From JACVRW01 sp963746825 (GTDB lineage Bacteria > Actinomycetota > Thermoleophilia > Solirubrobacterales > Thermoleophilaceae): a DNA stretch of 64,000 bases. The stretch spans positions 620,001 to 684,000 of the forward strand of contig CAVVCU010000005.1 of assembly GCA_963746825.1 (NCBI GenBank), in the 5' to 3' direction. The position numbers and the translations under genes are program-made. The first letter of the stretch is position 1. Each line of letters starts with the position of its first letter. Below, piece after piece: positions 39,201-48,161 of this stretch. Under the pieces are notes generated by a model, which saw nothing but the letters and a program-made list of their open reading frames with translations, made no database searches and was not told the DNA's origin.

Positions 39201-40432
39201 ACGCCGGACCGGGCCGGCGTCGCGCCGGCCACGACGCCGCTGTCACTCAGACGCCCGATCTCCGCGTCGCTGAGCCCGAGCACCCCGGCCAGGACCTCCT
39301 CGGTGTGCTCGCCGAGCATCGGTGCGCGCATCGGCGACAGGCGCTCGGCGTTGGAGAAGTCGAGCGGCGAAGCCGGCATCGCATAGCTGCCGATGCCCGG
39401 CTGCTCGACCTCCTCGAACATCGGACCGTCGGTCGACAGGCGGGGGTCCTCCTCCACCAGCTGGGTGAAGGTCTGGTAGGGGCCCCACGACACGTCGTTG
39501 CCGTCGAAGGTCTCGCGCACCTCCTCGAGCGTGCGGGCCAGCACCCACGGCTTGAGGGTGGCCCCGATCACCTCCCGGGCGGCGAAGCGCCCGCTCTCGT
39601 CGTCGAGGTCGACGCCCATCAGCTTGGCGATCGTGTCGAAGGCCTCGCCGAGGCCGGTGGCCTTGACCAGGTTGCGCCACTGGCGCAGGGTGAGCGCCAC
39701 GATCATCACGCGGCGGTTGTCCCGGGTCAGGAAGTCCCGGCCGAACGCCCCGTAGAGGTAGTTGCCGTCCTTGATCCGCTCGTGGCGGTTGATCTTCACC
39801 TCGGCGATCTTGCCCAGGTTGCCGACCATCCAGAACGCCACGTCGGACAGCGCCACCTGCACGCGCTGGCCCTCCCCAGTGCGCGAGCGGCCGCGCTCGG
39901 CGGCCAGCAGGCTGGTGGTGGCGAGCATCCCGGTGATCGCGTCCCAGGCCGGAAGCAGGTGGTTGAACGGGACGGACAGGTTGCGCGGACCCGTGGCCCA
40001 GGGGAAGCCGGTGGCCGGGTTGACCGTGTAGTCGACGGCCGACGAGCCGTCGGCGTTGCCCACGATGTTGACCATGATGAGATCGGCTCGGCGCTCGCGC
40101 AGCCGCTCGTAGTCGAGGAAGCCGCGGGCCGGGAAGTTGGTGAGAAACAGGCCCGCCTCGGGGCCAGGGGCGGTGATCAGGGCCTCCACCAGCTCGCGGC
40201 CCTCGTCCGAGCGAATGTCGACCTGCACCGAGCGCTTGCCCTTGTTGAGGCCGGCCCAGAAGAGGCTCTGGCCGTCCGCGGTCACGGGCCAGCGGGTGCG
40301 GTCGAGGCCGCCGCCGATCGGATCGAAGCGGATCACGTCGGCCCCGAGCTGGGCCATGGCCATGCCGCCCAGCGGCGCGGCGACGAAGGCCGACCCCTCG
40401 ACGATCCGCATGCCGTCGAGGATTCCCGCCAT
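39197..40432 (-). CDS. mct: 2-methylfumaryl-CoA isomerase-like CoA transferase (class III)
   Basis: CaiB/BaiF-type intramolecular CoA transferase, 411 residues. The N-terminus, with RIVEGSAFVAAPLGGM and LFWAGLNKGKRS, and the later NYLYGAFGRDF closely match my recollection of Chloroflexus Mct, which moves CoA from C1 to C4 of mesaconate in the 3-hydroxypropionate bi-cycle. The Asp nucleophile is probably in LPAWDAITG. Last of a three-gene operon with hydratase and lyase that catalyse the two preceding steps; begins directly after the hydratase stop. Confidence 0.85.
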   Translation of the reverse strand: MAGILDGMRIVEGSAFVAAPLGGMAMAQLGADVIRFDPIGGGLDRTRWPVTADGQSLFWAGLNKGKRSVQVDIRSDEGRELVEALITAPGPEAGLFLTNFPARGFLDYERLRERRADLIMVNIVGNADGSSAVDYTVNPATGFPWATGPRNLSVPFNHLLPAWDAITGMLATTSLLAAERGRSRTGEGQRVQVALSDVAFWMVGNLGKIAEVKINRHERIKDGNYLYGAFGRDFLTRDNRRVMIVALTLRQWRNLVKATGLGEAFDTIAKLMGVDLDDESGRFAAREVIGATLKPWVLARTLEEVRETFDGNDVSWGPYQTFTQLVEEDPRLSTDGPMFEEVEQPGIGSYAMPASPLDFSNAERLSPMRAPMLGEHTEEVLAGVLGLSDAEIGRLSDSGVVAGATPARSGV

Positions 40433-41455
40433 CTAGGCCACCAGGGCGACGAAGCGCCAGTCGAGAACGGATTCGGGCGGGTCGTCGCCGCGGACGGCGC
40501 TGACGAGCGCGCGCAGCTGCGCGCGGTTGCCGCGCTCGGGGGCTGTCGTGCCGGTCACGTGCAGCTCGGTCCGCAGGACGTCGCCCTCGAACACCGGGCC
40601 GAGATGGTCACAGCCCTCCCAGGCCAGGATGGTCGCGATCGCGGGAATGGCCCGGGTGGCGTGGGCGGCGGCCACGGAGATGGTGTGGCCTCCGTACACG
40701 AGCCGCCGGCCCCGGCCGCTGCTGGTGGCGTCGGTGTGGGCCATGGCCACGTTGAGCGTGAGCCGGGCGAGCTCGGGCGCGGCGCTCACCGTCTCGCCGC
40801 CCTCGATCACGAACGACGCCCCCTCCTCCAGGTCGCGGTGGTGGGGCGCCGGGGTGGCGTCGCGGAGGGGATCGAGACGCCACTCGCCCGGCGATGCGGC
40901 CTCCAGGGCGGCGACCTCGAGCGTCTCCGGGAGATCATCGAAGGAATCGGCGTGCCCGGTGTCGGTGTCCGCATCGCGCAGCGGGATCATCGGACAGCGC
41001 CAGAAGTCGAGCACCTCCTCGTCGTCCTGGTTGACGGTCCGGATCCTCAGCGCCACGAGACCGGACGGCGGCGTGCCCTCTCGCCGCCGGTTCTGTTTGA
41101 GCCCGACCACCTCGGTGCGCGTGCGCAGCGTGTCGCCGATGAACACCTGCCGGGCCAGCACCAGCCCGCGGTAGAAGAGGTTGCCGCGAACGCGCTGGGT
41201 GGGACCCGTCGACTGGCCGATGGCCACGTCGCACACGAGGTTCGGGTGGGCCAGCGCGCGCTCGCCGCCCGTGACCGCCCGGCACAGCGGAGCGTCGAGC
41301 GCGAGCCGGAGGCGGTCGCCGGCCACGGCCTGGTGCAGCGCCGCGTGGCCGTCGGTCAGCGTGAGGCCCGGGGCGTCGTCGAACACCTGGCCGCGCTCGA
41401 AGTCCTCGAACCACGGCCCGCCGACCTGGACGCTCGTCTGCGGCGAGGTGCTCAT
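40433..41455 (-). CDS. mch: Mesaconyl-C1-CoA (2-methylfumaryl-CoA) hydratase-like MaoC protein
   Basis: 340 residues with two hotdog halves; N-terminal WFEDFERGQVFDDAPG and GDTLRTRTEVVGLKQNR, C-terminal AMAHTDATSSGRGRRLVYGGHT and FEGDVLRTELHV. MaoC-type enoyl-CoA hydratase; in this context it would interconvert beta-methylmalyl-CoA and mesaconyl-C1-CoA. ATG overlaps the lyase stop (ATGA) and the TAG abuts the isomerase ATG. Function rests mainly on context and length. Confidence 0.8.
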   Translation of the reverse strand: MSTSPQTSVQVGGPWFEDFERGQVFDDAPGLTLTDGHAALHQAVAGDRLRLALDAPLCRAVTGGERALAHPNLVCDVAIGQSTGPTQRVRGNLFYRGLVLARQVFIGDTLRTRTEVVGLKQNRRREGTPPSGLVALRIRTVNQDDEEVLDFWRCPMIPLRDADTDTGHADSFDDLPETLEVAALEAASPGEWRLDPLRDATPAPHHRDLEEGASFVIEGGETVSAAPELARLTLNVAMAHTDATSSGRGRRLVYGGHTISVAAAHATRAIPAIATILAWEGCDHLGPVFEGDVLRTELHVTGTTAPERGNRAQLRALVSAVRGDDPPESVLDWRFVALVA

Positions 41456-42306
41456 CCTCCCGCCCTCGCCACCACACGTTCCGCGGCCTTGCGGCTCGCC
41501 TCGTCGATCATCTCGCCGTCGAGCGCCACCGCGCCGCGGGCCCCGTCCGACTCGGCCCGGGCCAGCGCGGCGAGGACGCTGCGCGCTCGTTCGAGCTCCT
41601 GCTCCCCGGGCGTGAATGCGCGGTTGATCGCGCCCAGCTGCGCGGGATGGATGGCCCACTTGCCGTCGTATCCCAGCCGCCGGGTGTGGTCGGCCCAACG
41701 GCTCAGGCCCTCCTCGTCGGCGATGGCCAGATAGGGGCCGTCGATGGCCTCGAGCCCCGTGGCGCGCGCGGCCACGAGCATGGCCTCCTGCGCGTAGAGC
41801 CAGCGCTCGGGAGACTCCTCGGGAGCGACCCGCCCGAGCGAGGCGGCGAGGTCGGCGTAGCCCAGGATGAGGGTGTCGAGCCGCGGCGACGCGCCGGCGA
41901 TCTCGCCCAGGCGCAGCAGGCCCGCCGCCGTCTCGATCAGGGCCTGAATCCCCGCGGTCGCCCCGCGCTCGTCGAGCATCCCCGCGATCGCCGCGACGTC
42001 GTCGGAGCGCTCCACCTTGGGTACCACCAGCGAGCCGATGGCCGAGCCGGCATGGTCGAGGAGAGCGTCCACGTCGTCGCGCCACCACGGGCTGTCGAGC
42101 GCGTTCACGCGCACGGCCACGCGTCGCTTCGCCAGTGCGCCTTCGGCGAGCATGCGGCAGGTGAGCGCCCGTGCCTCCGCCTTCGCGCCCACGGCCACCG
42201 CGTCCTCGAGGTCGATCACGATCTCGTCCGCGGGAAGACCGGCCGCCTTGGCGAGCATCTTCTCGGACGACCCCGGTACGGATAGGCATGAACGCCGGGC
42301 GCTCAT
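41452..42306 (-). CDS. mcl: CitE-like malyl-/beta-methylmalyl-/citramalyl-CoA lyase
   Basis: HpcH/HpaI-CitE family aldolase, 284 residues. RSCLSVPGSSEKMLAKA, VIDLEDAV (metal Glu/Asp), SLVVPKVE, ALIETAAGLLRLGEIA and the C-terminal GKWAIHPAQL are typical. It would condense glyoxylate with propionyl-CoA (or acetyl-CoA), or cleave citramalyl-CoA to acetyl-CoA and pyruvate. Shorter than Chloroflexus Mcl (about 350), so the exact substrate is open. First gene of the operon, leaderless from TAGGGT. Confidence 0.82.
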   Translation of the reverse strand: MSARRSCLSVPGSSEKMLAKAAGLPADEIVIDLEDAVAVGAKAEARALTCRMLAEGALAKRRVAVRVNALDSPWWRDDVDALLDHAGSAIGSLVVPKVERSDDVAAIAGMLDERGATAGIQALIETAAGLLRLGEIAGASPRLDTLILGYADLAASLGRVAPEESPERWLYAQEAMLVAARATGLEAIDGPYLAIADEEGLSRWADHTRRLGYDGKWAIHPAQLGAINRAFTPGEQELERARSVLAALARAESDGARGAVALDGEMIDEASRKAAERVVARAGG

Positions 42307-42312
42307 CCACGG

Positions 42313-42318
42313 ACCCTA
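42313..42318 (-). promoter_or_regulatory. -10 element (TAGGGT) of the mcl-mch-mct operon
   Basis: TAGGGT six bases before the mcl ATG, within the 20-bp gap after the upstream gene; implies a separate leaderless transcript. Confidence 0.45.
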
Positions 42319-42326
42319 ATCGAGAT

Positions 42327-43349
42327 TCACGTGCTGAGGAAGCGCTCGACGTCGGCGGCGTCCGCCGCCAGGGCGGCCTTGTCTGCCTTCGAGAGCTTCG
42401 CGAAGGGTTCGAGCTCCACCTGCCCCGAGGGGAGCCGCCAGGTGGCAGCGGCACGGCCCGCCACCAGCGCGAACGCCCGGAAGATGCCGCCGGCCACCAC
42501 CCGGCGGTCGTTCGCTCCGAGCAGCAGCTCTCTCGAGCTCCAGCCCAGCAGCACGGGATCGAAGGCCCCCAGCAGCTTCGGGGGCGGGAGCTCGGCCGCT
42601 GCGGCGCGGCCCTTCAGATCGAGGAGGCCGTCGTCGCGCTCGTCGAGCTCGCGTGCGATGGCCACCAGGCCGGCGCGGGCATCGCGCAGGGGCAGCCCCG
42701 CCCAGCGGGCCAGGTCGCGGTCGCCTGCCGGGCCGTGCCCGGTGAGGTAGCGCCGCGCCAGCTCGGCCAGCGCGCGGTCGCGGTCGACCGCAGGCGGGTC
42801 GCCCAGCCAGTCGCTCACGAGCGCGTAGGCGTGGGCTCCGTCGCGCATGGGCCCGCGCACCGCCAGCCCGCGCAGGCAGGCGAGCGCGAGAACGAGGATC
42901 AGCGCCTGGCCGTCGCTGCGCACTCCGGCCGCCGCGATCACGCCGCCCAGCTGCTCGCGGGTGAGCGGACCGTCCTTGCCCAGGGCGCCGACCATCGCCT
43001 CGACGCCGCGGTCGGCGTCGTGCGGGCTCACCCCCTCCTGGGCCAGCCGGCGCGTGGTGGCGGTGAACTGCGGCGGTGTGGTGAGTGCCTGCAGCCACGG
43101 ATAGTCCTCGCTGGCCACCAGGTGCAGCGTGCCGCGGTTGAGCCACGTGATCAGCAGCGAGCGCTCCTCGCTCAGCGCGCGGTCGACGTCGGCGGCGGAG
43201 AGCCCCTCGCTGCGCGCGCGGATGGCCAGCCGAGCCCCGCGCGGATCCTGGCCCTGTACCGCCAACAGGCGCCGTGCGACCTCGACCGGATCGCGGGCGG
43301 GCGGACCGGCGAGGAGCTGGGCGCTGAGCCGCTCAGCGATCAGGCGCAA
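42327..43349 (-). CDS. Winged-helix protein of the AlkZ/YcaQ (HTH_42) family
   Basis: 340 residues. The family fold is three tandem winged-helix modules; AlkZ members unhook crosslinks or excise bulky alkylated bases. The N-terminal QxQ motif typical of active glycosylases is present (LLAVQGQDPRGA, Gln 32 and 34). RGTLHLVASEDYPWL and GAFDPVLLGW are also family features. Start TTG at 43349 is uncertain. Follows degT by 24 bases, so may be read with the leuB-ilvE-cimA operon although functionally unrelated. Confidence 0.78.
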   Translation of the reverse strand: MRLIAERLSAQLLAGPPARDPVEVARRLLAVQGQDPRGARLAIRARSEGLSAADVDRALSEERSLLITWLNRGTLHLVASEDYPWLQALTTPPQFTATTRRLAQEGVSPHDADRGVEAMVGALGKDGPLTREQLGGVIAAAGVRSDGQALILVLALACLRGLAVRGPMRDGAHAYALVSDWLGDPPAVDRDRALAELARRYLTGHGPAGDRDLARWAGLPLRDARAGLVAIARELDERDDGLLDLKGRAAAAELPPPKLLGAFDPVLLGWSSRELLLGANDRRVVAGGIFRAFALVAGRAAATWRLPSGQVELEPFAKLSKADKAALAADAADVERFLST

Positions 43350-43373
43350 TACGGGCCGCCCGCGATTGCGCCC

Positions 43374-44501
43374 TCAGCCGGCTCGCCCGACCAGCGCTCC
43401 GGCGATTACCTCCTGCAGCGCCCCCACCACCTGCTCCACCTCGCCGTCGCTCAGCTCCGGAAAGAAGGGCAGCGCCATCGAGCGGCTGGCCACGTCCTCG
43501 CAGACCGGGAATTGGCCCTCGCGGTGGCCGAAGCGGCGGCGGTAGAAGCTCATCAGGTGAATGGCGGGCAGGTAGGGCTTGGTGTCGACGCCGCGCTCCC
43601 TCATTGCCACCACCGCGGCGTCGCGGTCGACGCCCGCGGGAAGCTGGATCACGTAGACGAACCACGAGCGCCGGTCGCCGCCCTCGTCGGGGCACGGCAG
43701 CGCGAGGTCCTCCACCCCGCTCAGCGCCTCGCCGTACAGCGCGGCCACGCGGGCGCGGGCGGCGAGCATCTCGTCCAGCCGCTCGAGCTGGGCGACGCCC
43801 AGCGCACACGACACGTCGTCCAGGCGGTAGTTGAATCCCAGGCGATCGTGGTCGAGCCAGCCCATGTCGGGCGCCCGGCCCTGGTTTCGCTCCGAGTCGA
43901 TGCGCTCCTTGATGGTCTCGTCGGGGCACACCACCGCGCCCCCCTCGCCCGTGGTCAGCTGCTTGTTCGGGTAGAAGCCGAACACCGCGAGGTTGCCGCG
44001 GGCACCCACCTGCGCGCCGTCCGCATGCGTCGCGCCGAGCGCCTCGCACGTGTCCTCCACCACCCACAGGCCGCGGTCGGCGGCCAGGCGCTCGAAGGCC
44101 GGGAGGTCGGCGGGGTATCCGAAGATATGCACCGGCAGCAGCCCGGTGGTGCGCTCGGTGACCGCCGCCTGCGCCGCGCCCGGATCGAGGTTGAGCGTCC
44201 GCGGATCGATGTCGCAGAACACCGGCTGCGCGTGCTCGTACAGCAGGCAGTTGGCCGACGCCACGAAGCTGAAGGGCGTGGTGATCACCTCGTCGCCCGC
44301 CTCGATGCCCGCGGCGCGAACCGCCAGGTGAAGCCCGGCCGTGCCGCTCGATACCGCCGAGGCGGGCCGGCCGAGGCGCGCGGAGAACGCGGTCTCGAAC
44401 TCGGTCAGTCGCGGGCCGAGCGAGAGGCGGCGGGAGCGCAGGGTGTCGAGAACCAGCTGCTCCTCGCGGTCCCCGATGAGCGGCCGCGAGAGCGGAATCA
44501 C
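43374..44501 (-). CDS. DegT/DnrJ/EryC1 family PLP aminotransferase
   Basis: 375 residues of the sugar aminotransferase family. PLP Lys in GFYPNKQLTTGEGG; VEDTCEALGATH supplies the cofactor Asp, and GFNYRLDDVSCALGVAQLERLD is conserved. Most relatives transaminate nucleotide-linked keto-sugars; no sugar pathway genes are adjacent. GTG start overlaps the cimA stop. Confidence 0.88.
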   Translation of the reverse strand: MIPLSRPLIGDREEQLVLDTLRSRRLSLGPRLTEFETAFSARLGRPASAVSSGTAGLHLAVRAAGIEAGDEVITTPFSFVASANCLLYEHAQPVFCDIDPRTLNLDPGAAQAAVTERTTGLLPVHIFGYPADLPAFERLAADRGLWVVEDTCEALGATHADGAQVGARGNLAVFGFYPNKQLTTGEGGAVVCPDETIKERIDSERNQGRAPDMGWLDHDRLGFNYRLDDVSCALGVAQLERLDEMLAARARVAALYGEALSGVEDLALPCPDEGGDRRSWFVYVIQLPAGVDRDAAVVAMRERGVDTKPYLPAIHLMSFYRRRFGHREGQFPVCEDVASRSMALPFFPELSDGEVEQVVGALQEVIAGALVGRAG

Positions 44502-46081
44502 GCCTGAGCGGAGCCGGTGGCCGCGCGCGCCGCCGGGCCGGGCCGGCGGCCGGGCAGCATCCCCGCCTCGAGCGAGTCGACGAGGGCGTCCCAACTCGAC
44601 TCGATGATGTTCTCCGACACGCCGATGGCGCCCCACGTATCCGATCCGTTGCTCGCGTCGAGCAGCACGCGTGTGATCGCACCCGTGCCCTTGGTCTCGT
44701 CGAGGATGCGCACCTTGAAGTTGACCAGCTCGATGTCGCGCAGGTGCGGGTAGCGCTCGCCGATCGCGTCGCGCAGTGCCTTGTCCAGTGCATGGACCGG
44801 GCCGTTGCCCTCCGCCGTGCGCACGTAGCGCTCGCCGTCGACCCAGATCTTGATCGTGGCCTCGGTCTCCACCCGGCCGTCAGCGCGCTTCTCCACGATC
44901 GCGCGCCAGGACTCGAGGCGGAAGAGCGGGTCGTACTCCCCCGTCTCCTTGCGGATCAGCAGCTCGAAGGAGCCATCGGCCGCCTCGAACTGGTAGCCCT
45001 GGTTCTCGAGCTCCTTCACACGCTCGACCACGCGGGCCGCGGTCTCGGCGTCAACCCCGGCCCGCGCCTGGACGGTGCCCCGGCCCGAGAGCTCCGACAC
45101 CAGCACGCGGCGGTCGGCGCCCACGTCGGCAGGATCGATGTGCTCGAAGGTGCGGGCGTCGCGGTTGACGGCGGCCACGTGCATCCCGCCCTTGTGGGCG
45201 AACGCGTTGGCGCCCACGTAGGGCTGGTTGGCGTTGGGGGCGACGTTGCACAGCTCGTCGACGAGGTGCGAGACCTCGGTCAGCCGCTGCAGGCGATCGG
45301 GCCCGATCACCTCGTGGCCCATCTTCAGCTCGAGCGTGGGCACGATCGTGATCAGGTCGGCGTTGCCGCACCGCTCTCCGTAGCCGTTCATCGTGCCCTG
45401 GACGAGGCTGGCCCCCGCCTCCACCGCCACCAGCGTGTTGGCCACGCCACAGCCGGCGTCGTCGTGGGTGTGAATGCCCACGTCCACGTCGAGCTCGGCC
45501 ACCACGCGGGCGGTGGTCGCCGCGATCTGCGCGGGCAGCGAGGAGCCGTTGGTGTCGCACAGCGTCACGTTCTCCGCTCCCGCCTCCGCCGCGGCGCGCA
45601 GGCAGCGCAGCGCATACGCGGGGTCGGCGCGATAGCCGTCGAAGAAGTGCTCGGCGTCGTAGATCACGCGCTTGTCCTCCCCCACGAGGAACGCCACCGA
45701 GTCGGCGATCATGCGCAGGTTCTCCTCCGGATCCACCTTCGTGACCTTCTCGAGGTGCAGCGACCACGTCTTGCCCACCAGCGTGCACACCGGGGCGAAG
45801 CACTCGGCCAGGAGCCGCAGGGCAGGGTCGTCCTCGGCGGCGGCGTCGCGCCGGCGGGTCATCCCGAATGCCGCCACCTCCGACGTTGCGAACGACTCGC
45901 CCGCAAGGAGCTCGAAGAGGGCCTCCTCCTTGGGGTTCGACGAAGGGAATCCCGCCTCGATCAGGTGGATCCCGAGCGAGTCGAGCGCGTGGGCCACCCG
46001 CACCTTCTCGTCGGCCGACAGCGACATCCCCTCGCCCTGCATGCCGTCCCGCAGCGTCGTGTCATAAACGGTGAGGCTCAC
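44498..46081 (-). CDS. cimA: Citramalate synthase
   Basis: Condenses pyruvate and acetyl-CoA to (R)-citramalate, giving 2-oxobutyrate for isoleucine without threonine. 527 residues: HMGL barrel with TLRDGMQGEGMSLSADEK, HTHDDAGCGVANTLVA and GTMNGYGERCGNADL, then a LeuA-type dimerisation/allosteric domain (about 400-510). The GMQGEGMS active-site variant separates it from LeuA, which is encoded at 54.7 kb. GTG start overlaps the ilvE stop. Part of leuB-ilvE-cimA. Confidence 0.92.
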   Translation of the reverse strand: MSLTVYDTTLRDGMQGEGMSLSADEKVRVAHALDSLGIHLIEAGFPSSNPKEEALFELLAGESFATSEVAAFGMTRRRDAAAEDDPALRLLAECFAPVCTLVGKTWSLHLEKVTKVDPEENLRMIADSVAFLVGEDKRVIYDAEHFFDGYRADPAYALRCLRAAAEAGAENVTLCDTNGSSLPAQIAATTARVVAELDVDVGIHTHDDAGCGVANTLVAVEAGASLVQGTMNGYGERCGNADLITIVPTLELKMGHEVIGPDRLQRLTEVSHLVDELCNVAPNANQPYVGANAFAHKGGMHVAAVNRDARTFEHIDPADVGADRRVLVSELSGRGTVQARAGVDAETAARVVERVKELENQGYQFEAADGSFELLIRKETGEYDPLFRLESWRAIVEKRADGRVETEATIKIWVDGERYVRTAEGNGPVHALDKALRDAIGERYPHLRDIELVNFKVRILDETKGTGAITRVLLDASNGSDTWGAIGVSENIIESSWDALVDSLEAGMLPGRRPGPAARAATGSAQA

Positions 46082-47010
46082 GGCCGCGCGGGCTCAGGCA
46101 CGAGATCCAGCCAGTCGGCGTACTGCGCGGCCCGACCGTGCAGGGCGTCGTCGAAGGTCTGCTGGACCTCGCGCGTGATCGGACCCGGCGTGCCGTCGCC
46201 GATCGGGATGTCGTCGATCTCGCGCAGCGGGGTGAGCTCGGCCGCGGTGCCGGTGAGGAACACCTCGTCGGCCAGAGGCAGCTCGGCCCGCGCCACGTCG
46301 CGCTCGATCAGCTCGTAGCCCAGGTCGCGCGCGATCTGTATGCACGACTTGCGGTTTATGCCGTCGAGGATCGAGGCCGTCTGGGGCGGGGTGACGATGC
46401 TGCCGTCCTTGACAACGAACACGTTCTCGCCCGTGCCTTCGCAGACGTTGCCCTTGTCGTCGAGCAGGATGCCCTCCTCGTAGCCCGCCTTGACCGACTC
46501 GATCTTGGCCAGCACCGAGTTGAGGTACTGGCCCGAGGCCTTCGATTGCGGGATCAGCGAGTCGGAGGAGATGCGCCGCCACGACGACACGCGACCGCGC
46601 ACGCCGTTGCGCTTGCCGTCCTCGCCCAGGTAGGCGCCCCACTCCCACACGGCCACCATGGCCTCCACCGGGTTGTCGAGAGGGTTGAGCCCCATGGGCC
46701 CGTAGCCGCGCCACACGAGCGGCCGGATGTAACAGCTCTTGAAGCCGTTGCGGGCGATCAGCTCGTGGGTGACCTCGCGGATCTGCTCCTTTTGGAAGGG
46801 CAGGTCCATGTAGTAGAGCTTGCACGAGTTCTCGAGCCGGTCGAGATGGTCCTGGTGGCGGAAGATCGCGGTCCCGCGCTCGGTCTCGTAGGCCCGGATG
46901 CCCTCGAACACGCCGGTGCCGTAATGCAGGGCGTGCGTGAGTACGTGCACCTTTGCGTCCTCCCAGGCGACGAACTCTCCGTTCAGCCAGATGAGGTCAG
47001 CGGTGTTCAC
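46078..47010 (-). CDS. ilvE: Branched-chain amino acid aminotransferase
   Basis: Transaminates the keto acids of Leu, Ile and Val. 310 residues, fold-type IV PLP enzyme; catalytic Lys in IPQSKASGQYLNSVLAK, then the signature around GNVCEGTGENVFVVKDG. GTG start at 47010 with AGGAG six bases upstream, ten bases after leuB. Confidence 0.94.
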   Translation of the reverse strand: MNTADLIWLNGEFVAWEDAKVHVLTHALHYGTGVFEGIRAYETERGTAIFRHQDHLDRLENSCKLYYMDLPFQKEQIREVTHELIARNGFKSCYIRPLVWRGYGPMGLNPLDNPVEAMVAVWEWGAYLGEDGKRNGVRGRVSSWRRISSDSLIPQSKASGQYLNSVLAKIESVKAGYEEGILLDDKGNVCEGTGENVFVVKDGSIVTPPQTASILDGINRKSCIQIARDLGYELIERDVARAELPLADEVFLTGTAAELTPLREIDDIPIGDGTPGPITREVQQTFDDALHGRAAQYADWLDLVPEPARP

Positions 47011-47019
47011 GTACTGCTC

Positions 47020-48042
47020 CTAGAGATTGGCGAGGACCGCCCGGGTGGCGGCCTCTGTGGTGGCGTCGCCGCCCAGGTCCGCAGTGCGAAGGCCATCCCC
47101 GAGCGAGCGATCGACGGCCGATTCTAGGGCAGAGGCCTCGTTCTCCATAGCCAATCCGTGGCGCAGCATCAGCGCCACCGAGCCGAACATGGCCAGCGGG
47201 TTGGCGGTCCCGGTGCCGGCGATGTCGGGCGCCGAACCGTGCACCGGCTCGAACAGGCCCGGCCCCGACCCGTCGCCGAGCGAGGCGCTCGGAAGCATTC
47301 CGATGGAGCCGGTGAGCATGGCGGCCTCGTCGCTGAGGATGTCGCCGAACAGGTTCTCGGTGAGGATCACGTCGAACTCGGCGGGGCGTGACACGAGCTG
47401 CATGGCAGCGTTGTCCACCAGCATGTGGTCGAGCGGCGTGTCCTGGTCCTGCGCCACGCGCTCGACGGTCTTGCGCCACAGCCGCGAGGTCTCGAGCACG
47501 TTGGCCTTGTCGACGCTCGTGACCTTGCGGCGCGCGAGGCCGAAGCCCACGCGGGCGATGCGCTCGATCTCGCCGGTGGAGTAGACGCACGTGTCGTGCG
47601 CGGTGTCGCCGTTCAGGCCGCTGTCGCCGAAGTAGATGCCTCCGGTGAGCTCGCGCACGACGATCAGGTCGGTGCCCTCGATGCGCTCGCGCCGGAGCGG
47701 GCTGGCGTCGAGCAGCGCGGGGCTGGGGCGGACGGGACGCAGGTTGGCGAACAGCCCGAGGCCCTTGCGCAGGCCCAGGAGCCCCTGCTCGGGGCGGGGC
47801 TTCGCCGGATCGGTGGTGTCCCACTTGGGCCCGCCAACCGCGGCCAGCAGGACGGCGTCGGCGCCTCGGCAGGCGTCGAGAACCCCGTCGGTGAGGGCCG
47901 TGCCATGGGCGTCGATCGACGCGCCGCCCATCAGCTGATCCTCGAGATCGAAGTCGCCGAACTCGGCCAGCACCGACCGCGCCGCATCCATGATCTCCGG
48001 CCCGATCCCGTCGCCGGGCAGGACCACGATCCGGGGGGTCAC
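47020..48042 (-). CDS. leuB: 3-isopropylmalate dehydrogenase
   Basis: Oxidatively decarboxylates 3-isopropylmalate (and, in the citramalate route, erythro-3-methylmalate). 340 residues: LPGDGIGPEIMDAAR, RPVRPSPALLDASPLR, the substrate loop VRELTGGIYFG, and the metal motif GDILSDEAAMLTGSIGM. Heads the leuB-ilvE-cimA-degT operon. GTG start overlaps the stop of a possible 19-residue upstream ORF. Confidence 0.95.
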   Translation of the reverse strand: MTPRIVVLPGDGIGPEIMDAARSVLAEFGDFDLEDQLMGGASIDAHGTALTDGVLDACRGADAVLLAAVGGPKWDTTDPAKPRPEQGLLGLRKGLGLFANLRPVRPSPALLDASPLRRERIEGTDLIVVRELTGGIYFGDSGLNGDTAHDTCVYSTGEIERIARVGFGLARRKVTSVDKANVLETSRLWRKTVERVAQDQDTPLDHMLVDNAAMQLVSRPAEFDVILTENLFGDILSDEAAMLTGSIGMLPSASLGDGSGPGLFEPVHGSAPDIAGTGTANPLAMFGSVALMLRHGLAMENEASALESAVDRSLGDGLRTADLGGDATTEAATRAVLANL

Positions 48043-48098
48043 GTCTCCGCTCCCCCAGCTACGCCGTCGGGCATTCGCTGAAGACTCTTGGTGGTCAT
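48039..48098 (-). CDS. Possible upstream ORF coupled to leuB
   Basis: ATG at 48098 opens 19 codons whose TGA overlaps the leuB GTG (GTGA). The peptide has no run of branched-chain residues, so it is not an obvious attenuator peptide; it may just couple translation. Weak evidence: length and overlap only. Confidence 0.3.
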   Translation of the reverse strand: MTTKSLQRMPDGVAGGAET

Positions 48099-48161
48099 GG
48101 ACCCCAATAGTGCACAGTGAAGCGATACTTGCGTCCCCCTACCTGACGGAAGGAGCCCGAA

